This document shows positions 1-11,600 of a DNA stretch of 64,000 nucleotides, piece by piece. The notes beneath the pieces were generated by a model. The model ran no database searches and had not been told where the DNA came from. It worked only from the letters and a program-made list of their open reading frames with translations. The DNA comes from Uloborus plumipes (taxonomy: Eukaryota > Arthropoda > Arachnida > Araneae > Uloboridae). Location of the stretch: assembly GCA_038373865.1 (NCBI GenBank), contig JAXGGA010003904.1, positions 31,720-95,719 on the forward strand, read 5' to 3'. A program made the translations under genes and the position numbers. Position 1 is the stretch's first letter. Each line of letters starts with the position of its first letter.

Positions 1-297
1 GGACTGTTAACTAAAAAGTTAATATCGCGGGCCAGGTTGTTTGAACGGTTTAAAGTTGCACCAAAAATTGTTCAAATCGAAAAATCAAATATGGGAATGA
101 GCTGTACTCGCCGAGATCTTTCCAACAAAAAAAAGTTTGTCCAAATCGGAATGTTCATTCAAAAGTTATTAGGGGGGGACAGACAGACCGACAGACCGAC
201 CGACAGACACACAAATTCCCCATCTCAATACCCTACTTTCAAATTTTAATTTTTCGATATTTATTTCATTTTTTTGTTTCTTTTTGACTTTTTTTTA
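1..297. other. Unclassified repeat-like DNA with GACAGACC short repeats
   Basis: No gene seen. A G-run at about 171-177 is followed by a short tandem stretch of GACAGACC/GACCGACAGACC at 178-214. This arrangement is common near the ends of arthropod transposons, but no terminus can be placed because the window begins here. Confidence 0.35.
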
Positions 298-375
298 CTT
301 GGCGATATTTTTTTTACTTGGCGATATTTTTTTGGACTTGGCGATATTTTTTGGACTTGGCGACATATTTTAGAT
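298..375. repeat. Minisatellite, about four copies of ACTTGGCGATATTTTTT
   Basis: Four near-identical units of about 17-20 bp, each beginning ACTTGGCGATAT or ACTTGGCGACAT and followed by T-runs. The TTGGCGATAT core is the same word that forms the hairpins inside repeat family Y elsewhere in the window, so it may derive from that family. Confidence 0.75.
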
Positions 376-489
376 GCATTAAGCCAATTTTAATGCTTTT
401 TTCGTCTCTTTTATTTTTAACGGGAAAGTAGGCTAAAAAGGAGAGAGAGCGAGAAAAAAAAAAGCTCGCTTTGTCAGCAATATGAACTA

Positions 490-648
490 AAATGTAAATA
501 AAAATATTTTTGAAAAAAAAATTGAATCGACATCGGAACTTCACTTGGCAAGTGCTTTAAAAAGTAAAAAATAATTTTATTCTTTGAACACCATCGATAC
601 TACATTTAAGCATAAGTTTTGAAGTCAACGCAAAAGCACTAAACAGAG
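490..648 (-). repeat. Repeat family X copy A, interrupted by a hAT element
   Basis: Reverse-orientation fragment of an unclassified interspersed family also seen at 2997-3310, 3311-5168, 15500-16110 and 22765-23408. Shared landmarks are TTGAACACCATCGATACTAC, AAGTGCTYTAAAAAGTAAAA and CATAAGTTTTGAAGTCRRCG. It stops at 648, where a hAT element begins, and resumes at 5564-5590. Confidence 0.75.
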
Positions 649-1475
649 CAGGGGTGGCCAACCCGCGGCACGCATGCCACAATGTGGCACGGCAGAGCAG
701 TAACAGTGGCACGCGAAGACTTTTTGAAAAAATTCCAAAATGTAGGAGAAAATGTCGATCTCAAAAATATTGATAAAAACTAAAACCCTTGAATTGATAA
801 ATATAATGATATAACGATTAAATGTCAGGAGGCTGACTGACAAATTGTCTTAACTACAATACTGCAAAGTAGTCAGCGTTAGCTTCGGGCATCCAAGGAA
901 AGCTGTGACGCTACAGACAATGCTTTGCGAAGCATATTTTCATGATGAAACTTCAGTTTCTTTCTCTCTACTTTGAAAAAAAGAAAAAAGAATAAAACAT
1001 TAAATTTAATACTGAACGTATCAACCCAAATTTAATAATTTTCCAATGATATATGGAGAAAATTTTACACCCCCTTTTTAAATATACATTCAGTGTTAGG
1101 TTTGATGATTTTCAGGATCATAAAAAAATGCTGATCTTTTCAAATTCTTTGTCTATTTCTCTGCAAGACACTACTTGTTACCCTTCTGAAATCCAAATCC
1201 AAATTACTGACCTTTTGCATTAGTAATTAAATATAAGAGCTTACTTCAACAGAAAGTCATCCGCGTTATATAGAAACTTGGAAATTTGTACCAACAATTT
1301 TTTTTTTTTTTTTTTCACATTTACACATTAGCCGTCTGATGTTGCTGTAGATTTGGTTCAAAACACGTTTCTAAATAAATATTTTTGTTATGAATGCAGA
1401 AAAATCTAAGTACCGTTGAATATTAGCTGATAGCACTTAAAACACTTAAAGTTCTTAGGATTCTCAAGAACCAAT

Positions 1476-2988
1476 CAGGGGCGGCAAATAAGGGGGGCAA
1501 GAGGGGGCGGTCGCATCCCCAAATATTTTTCTCAGAATGTTAAGAAAACGGGTAAATTCAATTTATGTATATGGGCGATTCTCTGTAAACTGGTAATTGG
1601 CTGTCCGGACTGAGTATTTTAAAAATAATAAAGTGTAATAAAGTAATTACTGCTCTTAATACAAGTAAAGCATTAATACTTTGTAGCCCAATTGTATTTG
1701 GAGTGATAACAATTTATTTTTCTTTCTAGAAATTACCTAAGCGCCAAAAACACAGTCCCCTGGCTGTCCCAATCCCATAGTCTAACTGTTAAAGATAGTA
1801 TTTCAAAAAACCTATTAACACTACATAAATTTGGCAATTAATATCTAAAAAAAATGAAGCTATATTTTTCTTATCAAATATGGTCTAATTACGTATTTCT
1901 AAAACTTAAAATTGTCATGTAAATTCTGTCCGGAGTTTTTTCAAACAGTCCCCTGCAACAAATTCTAAGCTGTAATACGAAAAATCTATAACTTTAGCAA
2001 ACTCTCTTTGGCACGAAGTTTAAAGTAATCAGTGAATTTGCCGAAATCGCCGAGAACGGTGTTGAAACGCTACTTTGCTTAGTTTGAGAGCCACACTTGT
2101 GATGAAAGTATGCTTCAGGGTCGTTGCGGAAACAGTCCTCTGGGAAGTGATTTTATTAATGTCAATTCATTTAATTATAAAACATATTAGTTATTATGTC
2201 CACGATTTGTGCCTAAATTTATATGTAGTCTCGTAACTAATTATGTTCCAATAGTTTTGCAGATATTACGCAACAAAGAGCAAAAACACAGTCACCTGGC
2301 ACAGTCCCCTGCCTAGTTATACTAGGCGGGGGACTTACCCCCTATCATGATTTATCAGAAAAACACAAACTTCAATTGGCCCTCTTTCAAACCAAAGTAA
2401 TAGATTCATTTTCTGAGCAATAGTATTATAATTATACGAACATTTCAAAAAACCGTGCCCGGACAGATTTTGTGTGAAAAATGACGAGTTTACAGAGAAT
2501 CGCACATAACACAAATCAAAGATCACGTGCAAAAGGAACTAGAAATCTTGTCACAAATTTCAACAAAATTGATAAAACTCATCCTTAAACATATTCTCAA
2601 GATTGTTTCTAACAAAAGGAATCTGAAAAATATGCTCTACACGGGACAAGAAAGGATTTTCAACTTTAGTTGTTTGGAAAATAGCACAAGACACTGGAAA
2701 TCGATAGAAAAAAAACTCTTCTTTTTTACTCCAAACATTGCAGATTAAAACTTGACTAAAAGTTAAGAATTAATTTCTATTTCAGACATTTTGCGTGATA
2801 ACTGATTGCAAAATAATTTTAAAGTTTAGTCATAAAATTAAATTTTTTACTAACTCCAATTTTTCTTAATAATAAATACAGTTTAAGACATCGTTCTCTT
2901 AATCAATAGGTATTTTTTTTTTCACACTGAGGAATTTCATATTTAACAAACTTGCCCCCTCAAACGAAATGTTGAAATGCCGCCCCTG
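1476..2988. mobile_element. Non-autonomous hAT element, 1.5 kb
   Basis: Termini are CAGGGGCGGCAAAT and, on the other strand, CAGGGGCGGCATTT, followed inside both ends by G-rich stretches. A perfect 8-bp target duplication GAACCAAT lies at 1468-1475 and 2989-2996. No transposase can be seen. The interior contains at least five variants of ACAGTCCCCTG spread over about 600 bp (near 1751, 1949, 2130, 2287 and 2301). Confidence 0.85.
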
Positions 2989-2996
2989 GAACCAAT

Positions 2997-3310
2997 CCTA
3001 TAAAAATATTTTTGAAAAAAAAAAAAAAAAATGAACCGCTTTCGGAACTTCACTCGGTAAGTGCTCTAAAAAGTAAAAATAATTTTATTCTTTGAACACC
3101 ATTGATACTACATTTAAACATAAGTTTTGAAGTCGGCGCAAAAAACACTAAATAGAATCATACGAAACTATAATTCAACCATACATATAAATTTCAATGA
3201 ATCCAGGTTCTTTAATCGCATTCGCATACACTACATTGACAACCATATATTTATGTAATGTTTGAAAAATGTTGGCAAAACGTAGTTAAACATCATTTTA
3301 CCTAGTTTTT
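2997..3310 (-). repeat. Repeat family X copy B (inverted relative to copy C)
   Basis: Runs from the A-rich side through GAACTTCACTCGGTAAGTGC to ACATCATTTTACCTAG near 3306. It is arranged head-to-head with copy C, giving an inverted repeat of about 115-120 bp per arm (about 3022-3140 and 3315-3432). Confidence 0.75.
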
Positions 3311-3737
3311 GCACCGACTTCAAAACTTATGTTTAAATGTAGTATCAATGGTGTTCAAAGAATAAAATTATTTTTTACTTTTTAGAGCACTTACCAAGTG
3401 AAGTTCCAAAGTCGGTTCAATATTTTTTTTCAAAAATATTTTTATTTTATTCTTTTTTGTGTAAATGTACTTATGAAATAAGGTAATGTTTCCATTACGA
3501 AACTTCAGTTAATTTTCTTTAAAAAATGCTTCATAAAATAAACTACGTAAAAAAAAAAAGAAATTATCAACGCGTCTAAAATTTTAAACGATTGACACTA
3601 AAAACTAATCATTATTATTTTCTGGTATTTATTTGTGTACTGGTTTAATCAAAGCCATTTAAATATTAACGGCTTTTCAACTAATTTATATTTCAAAACA
3701 ATACTAGTTTCTCGCGGTTCATAAGATTTAAGACATA

Positions 3738-4525
3738 GGGGAAGGGTGGGCATAGTGGCCACTGCGGGCAAAGTGGCCACTTGAAGTTTTCCTCCCTATA
3801 TAGTGCTGCAGCCTAGCGGCAATAGACTCAATTACTCGCCCGGCAGCCGTTGTTGTTGTGTTATAGTTTGATTCTGCTCAGACGCAAACTCACGGAGATA
3901 TAGCAAATTTTTCACCTTTTTTACCCTCTGATGTTTGGTAAGTGCATCACATATTTCGCTTTAGTTTATTGTAGGACTAGGTGAAATAAATTTTACACCA
4001 ATGGTGCAAAACACCATGTTTCTTGCTTTGAATTCATATGTCCCAACAGTAGATACAACAACGGGCTGTACGTGAAATATTGTTCTTTCGAAAATGGCGC
4101 GCAGGAGGGCAAAGTGGCCACAGCCGTGGCCACTTCGATTGTTCGATTCGAAACGTCGATTGTTTTTTCTGTGGTGATTGTTACTCTAAATCTAAGGACA
4201 ACGAAGGCTGGATTAGATGTTCTGGGTGCCTCAAATGCGCTCACGAAGCCTGCACAGGAGCCGAAGAGGAGGACGATGAGTTTATTTGTGATTTATGTAA
4301 ATACCAGTGATTTCATAAATTCACATACTTTTAGTAATGCCTATTTTTGTTTAAAACCCTACTACAATTGTTCTGAGTTCTGAAACTAAATGCGTTTCAT
4401 TTTTTCCATACTATCTAAATCTATTTAGGCAGTGGTCACTTTGCCCTACCTAGTGGGGCAAAGTGAATTTAGGGGTGGAAAAAAATAGATGTTCTTTAGG
4501 GTGGCCGCTATGCCCACCCTTCCCC
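3738..4525 (+). mobile_element. Pogo-type (Tc1/mariner superfamily) element, internally deleted
   Basis: The 25-bp terminal inverted repeats begin GGGGAAGGGTGGGCATAG and differ at one position (AGTGG versus AGCGG). They are flanked by TA at 3736-3737 and 4526-4527, the duplication used by Tc1/mariner and pogo elements. At 788 bp it is too short for a full transposase; only a PHD-finger segment remains. The word GCAAAGTGGCCAC recurs near both ends and inside. Confidence 0.85.
4080..4310 (+). pseudogene. PHD-finger fragment of a pogo-like transposase
   Basis: The reading frame encodes a cysteine-rich segment with ligand spacing C-x2-C-x15-C-x2-C-x4-H-x2-C-x11-C-x2-C, the C4HC3 pattern of a PHD finger. 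It includes EGWIRCSGCLKCAHEAC and ends DDEFICDLCKYQ before a stop. PHD fingers of this type are known at the C-terminus of some arthropod pogo/Tigger-like transposases, where they probably contact chromatin. Neither the DDE core nor the N-terminal DNA-binding domain is present within the 788-bp element, and there is no good ATG, so I treat it as a remnant. A free-standing PHD peptide cannot be excluded. Confidence 0.75.
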
Positions 4526-5963
4526 TAACGCACGTGGCCCGCTAATGAGTTTCACGTTTGATTTAGTTAAGCCTTCATTCAAAATTCTCATTATCATTAT
4601 TATTACGGTTTCATATCGACCACGTTTTGTAACAATGGATTTCATGTTTAATCATTTAGGACAAAACGCTATGAAATTGACTACTTATTAATTGATATCT
4701 TCGTTAATTAAAATCGTATAATAACATAAATTAAAACTAATGAAGCCTGAAAAATTACCAATCTATCGGTACCTGGTTCGACTTTCAGTTCATTGGTGTT
4801 CAGGAGAAAGAAGCAGGACATAGAAAGATGCTCAGTTTTTAATATAAGTAGACATCACAAAACAATGTTATCAGCATTACATGAAGATAAAAAGCCCATA
4901 GAAATGAATTAATCCAGAGAAGCCTTACATTCAAAATTGTCATTATTACGATTACTGTGATCACGATTTCTATTTCGATTGATTTCTGCAGGTTCCCGTT
5001 ATCCAACCCGGACCACGAGAATGGGACCAATCGGAAAGAAAACCCTTTTAAACAAAAAAAGAATTTTTGAAATCGGTCCAGGAGTCTCCGAGTAATTTGA
5101 TAACATACAAGAAAAAAAAAATCTCCGACGAATAACCTCCTCCTTTGTTGAAGTCGGTTAAAAATTAAAGACTTGGTAAAAAAGATACAGACTCACAAAC
5201 CACATTAAGTACAGACTGTTTAATTTTTAAATTGAATGTTTGATGTTATTTGTTTCTTTTTTAAGCATAAGCCGACTGACATAACTTATAAAAATGTTTA
5301 TTTACGGTAACTCTTAAGTTCGGACTTGTTTTATCTTTATTATCATTTAGATTTCAATTGCTCAGATTTACGAGAAAAAATATTTCATTTGCGTAAGAAT
5401 TACATAGTCAGCCAATCTTGAGTAAGAATTACATAGTCAGCCAATCTAAAATTTATTTTTAACTCTTTAAAAATTTTCAGTTTGTTGGAAAAATACAATG
5501 TGGCACGCTGAGCCTTTTCACTCCAGATAGTGGCACTCTCCCTAACAAGGTTGGCCACCTCGGAAATAGAGTAATACAAAACTATAATCTACTAGCTGAC
5601 CCGGCCACGCGTTGCTGTGGCTAAGGTATGGGTTAAACTATAATGTTTCAATAGAATCGAAAAACTTTATTACCGTTATAGAGATCAACTTTATATAAAT
5701 ATGAATTTGAGGTCAAAATATGAAAACAATCGAACAAAAATTTCCTAAGTTTGCTAGAAACAAAAAATCAACAAAAAATGTATCATTTTAGTACTTAGAA
5801 ATATAATATTCAAGCTTGTAACAATTGAATTAATTAAAAATTTTCTAATTGCTATTGCAACATTTTATTTTTTAATATAACACTTTATTTTTTTTAAATG
5901 TAGGTACGGTAGATAATTAACTAATATTATTTGTTATTTTTTGAATTATAAGCATTTTTAATT

Positions 5964-6426
5964 TCAGTTTAACTCAGCACTAATCGGTGCACAATATTCT
6001 TTGTTAATCTGTCTCTTGTAAACAAAAATCGATTTTACGGTTTTCCCACACGGGAGCAAGCGACCTACAGTTGCCCATGGAAAAAAACGTGGATTTTCTA
6101 AATCTAAACCGCAAATTGACATTGTTCGTCCTTGGGACTCATTAATGGACATGGCGAAAGCTAAACGAATGGGAAACTGTAGCCTTTTGAAGGGTATTGA
6201 AGATTCTGACGGTGTCTTTGGGATACGTGGCAACAGAACTACTTCATCTTTAAACTTGCCAGTCAAAATGATTGCCTCAATAATGTTCCCGGTGATTTTT
6301 TTGATAACTAAACGCGTACCATTGCATAAACTCGGTGGATTTAAACTACGTAGAAGAACTATAGGTAAACCAATTTTTAACCGCAGATTATGTGGTGGCA
6401 TTCCGGGTATGTTTAAAGAATTTTAG
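5964..6426 (-). pseudogene. Helitron Pif1-like helicase, C-terminal fragment
   Basis: About 150 residues are open on the minus strand with the C-terminal signature of Helitron-encoded Pif1-type helicases: [15 protein letters not shown], then [19 protein letters not shown], then [14 protein letters not shown] (helicase motif VI region), ending shortly after [10 protein letters not shown]. In intact Helitrons this domain unwinds DNA during rolling-circle transposition and is fused to a Rep nuclease. Here the Rep domain and the N-terminal helicase motifs are missing. Upstream coding sequence is replaced by the tandem repeat at 6424-7561, so this is a broken copy. Confidence 0.85.
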
Positions 6427-7561
6427 CCAAGAATACAGAAAGCTGGTAGCTAAATAGATAATTTGCAATAAAAAATATATTGCGGTCCTAAATTGAGATA
6501 AAAACTATCCTATCATTTAAGTTGGACCAAACTAAAACTGCGTGCAAAATTTGGTAAAAATCGGTTCAGTAGCTGAGGAGTCCATTGGACACAAACACAG
6601 GGACACGTAATTTTTATATGTTAAAGATAAGAAAGATTATTACCTGTTTACTGCGCTCCAGAAGCTGCCAGAACGTGTGCTTTATGTCGCTCAGCCATCG
6701 AGGTGTCAAAAAAGCCTTAGTAAAAAAGCTTAGCCAAGAACACAGAAAAGCTGGTAGCGAAATACAGAATTTGCAATAAAAAATATATTGCGGTCCTAAA
6801 TTGAGATAAAAACTATCCTATCATTTAAGTTAGACCAAACTGAAACTGCGTGTAAAATTTGATTAAAATCGGTTCAGTAGCTGAGGAGTCCATTGGCCAC
6901 AAACACAGGGACACGTAATTTTTATATATTAAGATAAGACAGAATAAGAAAGATTATTACTTGTTTACTGCTCTCCAGAAGCTGCCAGAACGTGTGCTTT
7001 ATGTCGCTCAGCCATGGAGGTGTCAAAAAAGGCTTAGTAAAAAGGCTTAGCCAAGAACACATCAAAGCTGGTAGCTAAATACCTAATTTGCAGTAAAAAT
7101 TATATTGCGGTCCTAAATTGAGATAAAAACTATCCTATCATTTAAGTTGGACCAAATTGAAACTGCGTGTAAAATTTGGTTAAAATCAGTTCAGTAGCTG
7201 AGGAATCCAATGGCCACAAACACAGGGACACGTAATTTTTATATATTAAGATATTACCTGTTTACTGCGCTCCGGAAGCTGTCAGAACGTGTGCTTTATG
7301 TCGCTCAGCCGTGGAGGTGTCAAAAAATGCTTAGTAAAAAGGCTTAGTAAAAAGGTTTAGCCAAGAACACAGAAAAGCTGGTAGCTAAATACATAATTTG
7401 CAATTAAAAATACATTGCGGTCCTAAATTGAGATATAAACTATCCTATCATTTAAGTTGGACCAAACTGAAACTGCGTGCAAAATTTGGTTACAATCGGT
7501 TCAGTAATTGAGGAGTCCATTGGCCACAAACACAGGGACACGTAATTTTTATATATTAAGA
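6424..7561. repeat. Tandem repeat, about 3.7 units of about 310 bp
   Basis: Unit starts (TAGCCAAGAAYACA) fall at 6424, 6731, 7048 and 7358, giving spacings of 307, 317 and 310 bp, with a last partial unit of about 204 bp. Each unit contains GGTTCAGTAGCTGAGGAGTC and ends with ACACGTAATTTTTATAT, the reverse complement of the Helitron 5' terminus. So the array repeats the element's own 5' end. Confidence 0.9.
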
Positions 7562-7810
7562 TATATATATAAATGGATGTGTGTATATATGTTTGTTCCT
7601 TATATAAATCCAGTTTTCGTCGGATTTTCACCAAACTTGGCACAAAGGTTCCTCGATGCCCTAGAATTCACATAGGCGGGGTTTTATAAATTTTAAAAAC
7701 ATCCAAAAAGCTCAAAATCCAAATTTTTTGCCTCAAAATGGCCATTTTATTTCAATTTTGAATAGATAGAGAAATAGAGCATACAAATGGATAAAAATTC
7801 ACACATTTAA
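7562..7810 (+). other. Possible second Helitron 5' end, disrupted by Gypsy
   Basis: TATATATAAATGGATGTGTG followed by a stretch around ATCCAGTTTTCGTCGG and CACCAAACTTGGCACAAAGG resembles arthropod Helitron 5' ends in plus orientation. The Gypsy element inserted at 7811-7814. A short continuation may lie at 14082-14114. No 3' end or coding sequence was found. Confidence 0.35.
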
Positions 7811-7814
7811 ATAT

Positions 7815-8446
7815 TGTAACGAGTCCGTAGCACCTTCAACTTTCTTCAAATGAGCATTCCAATCTTGAGGAAGTAACTATAAATTTATTTACAAGTATTT
7901 ACACTATTTACAATATAAGCAGGAAACAATTGCTAAACATCCAGCAATTAGGTAGCAAAACAGTACACTGTACTCTCAACAGTAACTCAGCACCACGTAT
8001 CAAACGTGAACAGTAATTAAGCAATTACAAAAGCAAAACAACCATTCGCCCAAAGCGAATAAAAACGAGCCTCTCAATAATCCAATCTGAGAAAAACTGA
8101 CTGACTTGTGTTCAAGGCCAGCTATTTATACACGGAAAGAATTCCCGACAACTTTCTAGTAATATCTGGAATATTCCAAATCATTCATAACTTTAAACAA
8201 TTCATTCAGAAAGTTCTAGCGATAAAAAGAAAAAGAAAAAAAAAAGAAAACACTCCGAGCGAAAAATTTCTTCACGCTTATTAAATGAAGGGCAAGTGTA
8301 AAAACTACAAAACGTTACAGGGCCGGTATACAAGTGATAAAAGTGATATCTTCAGATACTTTTGCAACATGACGTCGGATAAAACCAAAACTAATTAAAA
8401 TGATGCAAGGCAGGAAAAACAACAACTATTTACAAGATTTGTAACA
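7815..8446 (-). repeat. Gypsy 3' LTR (632 bp)
   Basis: On the minus strand it starts TGTTACAAATCTTG and ends CTCGTTACA, the TG...CA form of LTRs. It matches 13457-14077 nearly throughout. The main difference is an A-rich stretch at about 8210-8260 that is longer and differently arranged than its counterpart at 13850-13885. Confidence 0.93.
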
Positions 8447-8460
8447 TTGCCCCTTTCCCA
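8447..8460 (-). other. Polypurine tract of the Gypsy element
   Basis: Minus-strand TGGGAAAGGGGCAA directly abuts the 3' LTR, the position from which plus-strand DNA synthesis is primed in LTR retrotransposons. The 8461-8678 stretch between it and the Gag-Pol stop is non-coding. Confidence 0.8.
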
Positions 8461-8678
8461 AGGACTGCACGTCCCGGGCAGTACAATCCCCAGAAAGGAA
8501 GCAAGGGAAGACTTACAGATGCACAGATTACATGATGACCAATCATAAACATGATAAACAATAACAATGAGAACATGAAAGAAATAATAACATTGATAAA
8601 GTAATATTCCAAACAATTAAAGGCAAAAGTTATTTACAAAATTTACAAACAAATTACCATGGTAGCTTTAGATTTATT

Positions 8679-11600
8679 TTACGAACTATGGCCATAGTAT
8701 GGGGCTAGCCGATCATAATGTACAACCCTAGGTTTTGAATGTGATGACTTCTGGATCCTCACTACGACGTCGTTCAGCCGGTGAAGGACTGTGTAGGGTC
8801 CATCCCAATGCGACTGCAATTTGGGTGACAGACCTTTACGTCGGATGGGATTCCATAGCCACACCTTGTCACCTTCTTGAAAGTCATGGCCAGTGGACCT
8901 TGTGTCGTATCGGGTCTTCATTTTCTCCGTCGCGATGTTGATTCGCTCCCGTGCGAAGTGATGAACGTCCTCCAACCGGGCCTGGAGATCCTGGACGTAT
9001 TCCTCAGGCGATGAAGGCGCATCTGGAGGGAGACCGAAGACGAGATCACAAGGTAGCCGAAGCTCTCGGCCGAAGAGCATCTGTGATGGGGAATATCCGG
9101 TGGTCTCGTGGACAGCACTGCGGTAGGCCAGCAGGAACAGAGGAAGTTTCTTGTCCCAATCCTGTTGATTTTTGGAGACCATAAGCGAGAGATTATTAAG
9201 GATTGTCCTGTTGAATCTCTCCACCATGCCGTCCGATTGCGGGTGTAGTGGTGTCGTTCGAGTTTTCTCAATTTTGAGGATATCACATAGGCCCTTAAAC
9301 ACAGCAGAGATGAAGTTTCTTCCCTGATCGGAATGGATCTGCAAAGGTGTCCCATATCTCGAGATCCAATGCTTGACTAGAGTCTCTGCTACAGTGGTAG
9401 CTTCTTGATCCGGAATGGAATATGCTTCGGGCCATTTGGTGAAATAGTCAATGGCAACGAGGATGTATTTGTTCCCATCAGTAGTTTTCGGTAGAGGACC
9501 AAGAATGTCGATCCCGATTCGTTCGAAAGGAGCTCCTACGTTGTAAAGATGTAGTTTCCCGCGGCTTCTTCTCTTCGGTCCTTTACGGGCAGCACAGGCG
9601 TCACAAGAATGACACCACTTCTCCACGTCATCCTTCGCCTTGCTCCAGAAGAAGCGCTCTCGAACCTTGTGGAGGGTTTTCAGGATACCAAAGTGTCCTC
9701 CAGTCGGACTACTGTGCAATTCCTTTAGAACGTTTGGAATTCTTGATCTGGGAAGGAGTAACTGCCATTTGAATGCTTTACCATCGTCAGATTCCCATTT
9801 CCGATACAGGACGCCATTTCTCAACTGGAGAGATTTCCATAGAGCCCAGTATCTTTTCGTTGCAGGACTGTAGATAGAAATGTCTTGCCAACTAGGTCGC
9901 CGACTGTCTTTTTCCATTAACTCTATGATAGGCTTTAGGTCTGGGTCTTCAAACTGATCTTTTCTAACTTGGTCGTCACTCCATTGATCAGGATCTGAAG
10001 ATGATGAAGTAGCAGTAACTTGACAGGCAGTAGGGATTGTCGTCCCGTACTGTTTCTCAATTCGGGAGCAATAATGGCAGTTCTCGGAACAAGGTCTTCT
10101 TGACAATGCGTCAGCATTACCGTGTGACAAACCTTTTCGGTGCTTAATCTCGATGTCATATTCCTGGAGCCGCTGTATCCACCTGGCTACTTGGCCCTCT
10201 GGATTCTTGAAATTCAAAAGCCAAGTTAAAGAGGCATGATCGGTCCGGAGCAGGAATTTACGGCCGTAGAGGTAATGATGGAAATGTTCTACAGCTTTAA
10301 CTATGGCGAGCAATTCCTTTCTCGTGACACAATAATTTCGCTCCGACTTGGATAAGCATTTGCTCCAGTAAGCGATGACATGTTCGTTACCGTCTATTTC
10401 TTGAGATAAAACAGCTCCAACGCTCTCGTGGCTCGCATCAGTGTCAAGTATGAAGGATTTTTCAGGCTGAGGATAAGAGAGAATAGGCGTTGATGTTAAA
10501 GCCTCCTTCAGCTGTAGAAATGCATCCTCGCATTCTTTGGACCATTCAAATTTTTGTTTTCTCTCCGTCAGCTTATGCAAAGGTCGTGCAATGTTGGAAA
10601 AACCCTTCACAAACTTCCTGTAGTACGTGCAGAGCCCCAGGAAACTTCGCAGCTGATGGACATTTTCGGGGCGGCTCCAATTCTTGACTGCAGATACCTT
10701 ATCTGGATCGGTTCGTACACCCTCAGAAGAGATAATGTGACCAAGGTAGTTCACCTCACGGCGGAACAAATTACATTTGGACGGGCTTAACTTCAGGTTG
10801 GCTTCCTTTAGCTTTTGCAGCACCCTCCTAAGATTAACCAAATGTTCCTCAAAACTGCGTCCTATGATGATGATGTCGTCCAAGTAGACAAGACAGGATT
10901 CATAAGAGAGTCCTCGCAGCACTGATTCCATAAGACGCTCGAACGTGGCTGGTGCATTGCAGAGGCCGAAGGGCATCACTTTAAACTGCCACAAGCCTTG
11001 TCCGGTTGTAAACGCCGTCTTCTCTCGGTCGTCGGGGTGTATCTCCACCTGCCAGTAGCCGCTCTTTAAATCCAGGGTCGAAAACCACTTGTGTCCGGAA
11101 AGGGTGTCCAGAGTGTCATCGATCCGTGGAAGAGGGTAACTGTCCTTCTTGGTGATGTCATTCAGGCGTCGGTAGTCAACACAAAATCTGGTGGAGCCGT
11201 CTTTCTTTCGGACCAAGACGATAGGGGATGCCCAAGGACTGGATGAGGGTTCGATGACGTCATTCTCCTGCATCTCTTTTACGAGGATCTCAACCTCTTC
11301 CTTCTTGGCGAACGGTAGTCGTCTTGGATGCTGCTTGATAGGGGGATGATCTCCAGTGTCGATCCTATGCTGCGCTAAACTCGTGCGACCAACATCTTCG
11401 GGTGTAGATGAAAACACCTGCTTGAAGTCGTCCACCAATTTTTCCGCAGCGTATCTTTGATCCTTCGATAATGGTGCACTCCCAATTAATTTCGAAGTCA
11501 AGGACTCGGAAGACACAGTCTCGGAGGAATCAATTCTTCTGATGATGCAGTTTACGGGAGTACAAGTTGCCAACACTTCTCCTTTCTTAATATTCCTCGG

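Larger units (their letters stand above)
3311..5168 (+). repeat. Repeat family X copy C, most complete copy
   Basis: Begins GCACCGACTTCAAAACTTATG and ends TTGAAGTCGGTTAAAAAT. It is split by the pogo-type element at 3738-4525; without it the copy is about 1.07 kb. The 5' half matches 15706-16110 and the 3' half (4528-5168) matches 22765-23408. No coding potential is recognised, and both ends carry the word GAAGTCGGTT. Class unknown. Confidence 0.7.
649..5563. mobile_element. Old composite hAT element with nested insertions
   Basis: Left end CAGGGGTGGCCAACCC. The right end, reverse-complemented, is CCGAGGTGGCCAACCTT, so about 13 of 15 terminal bases agree. The 8-bp flanks are AAACAGAG (641-648) and AAATAGAG (5564-5571), one mismatch, the length expected of hAT. 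Removing the element restores a continuous family X sequence matching 3130-3175, an independent empty-site check. The interior has no recognisable transposase. It contains a 1.5-kb hAT, two family X copies and a pogo-type element. Stretches 665-1475 and 5169-5550 hold AT-rich DNA in which I see no gene. Confidence 0.65.
5592..7561 (-). mobile_element. Helitron remnant with CTAG 3' end and hairpin
   Basis: Read on the minus strand, the 5' end is TCTTAATATATAAAAATTAC and the 3' end is CTAG at 5595-5592. Just before it is a GC-rich hairpin (GCCACAGCAACGCGTGGC). The element lies between A and T, as Helitrons do. It contains a helicase fragment and tandem copies of its own 5' terminus. About 2 kb remain of what should be 5 kb or more, so it is not autonomous. 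The stretch 5600-5960 is AT-rich with nothing recognised. Confidence 0.8.

Noticed and set aside
178..214. CRISPR-like or regulatory repeat
   Set aside because: It is an 8-12 bp GACAGACC simple tandem repeat with no spacers, in a eukaryotic repeat tail.
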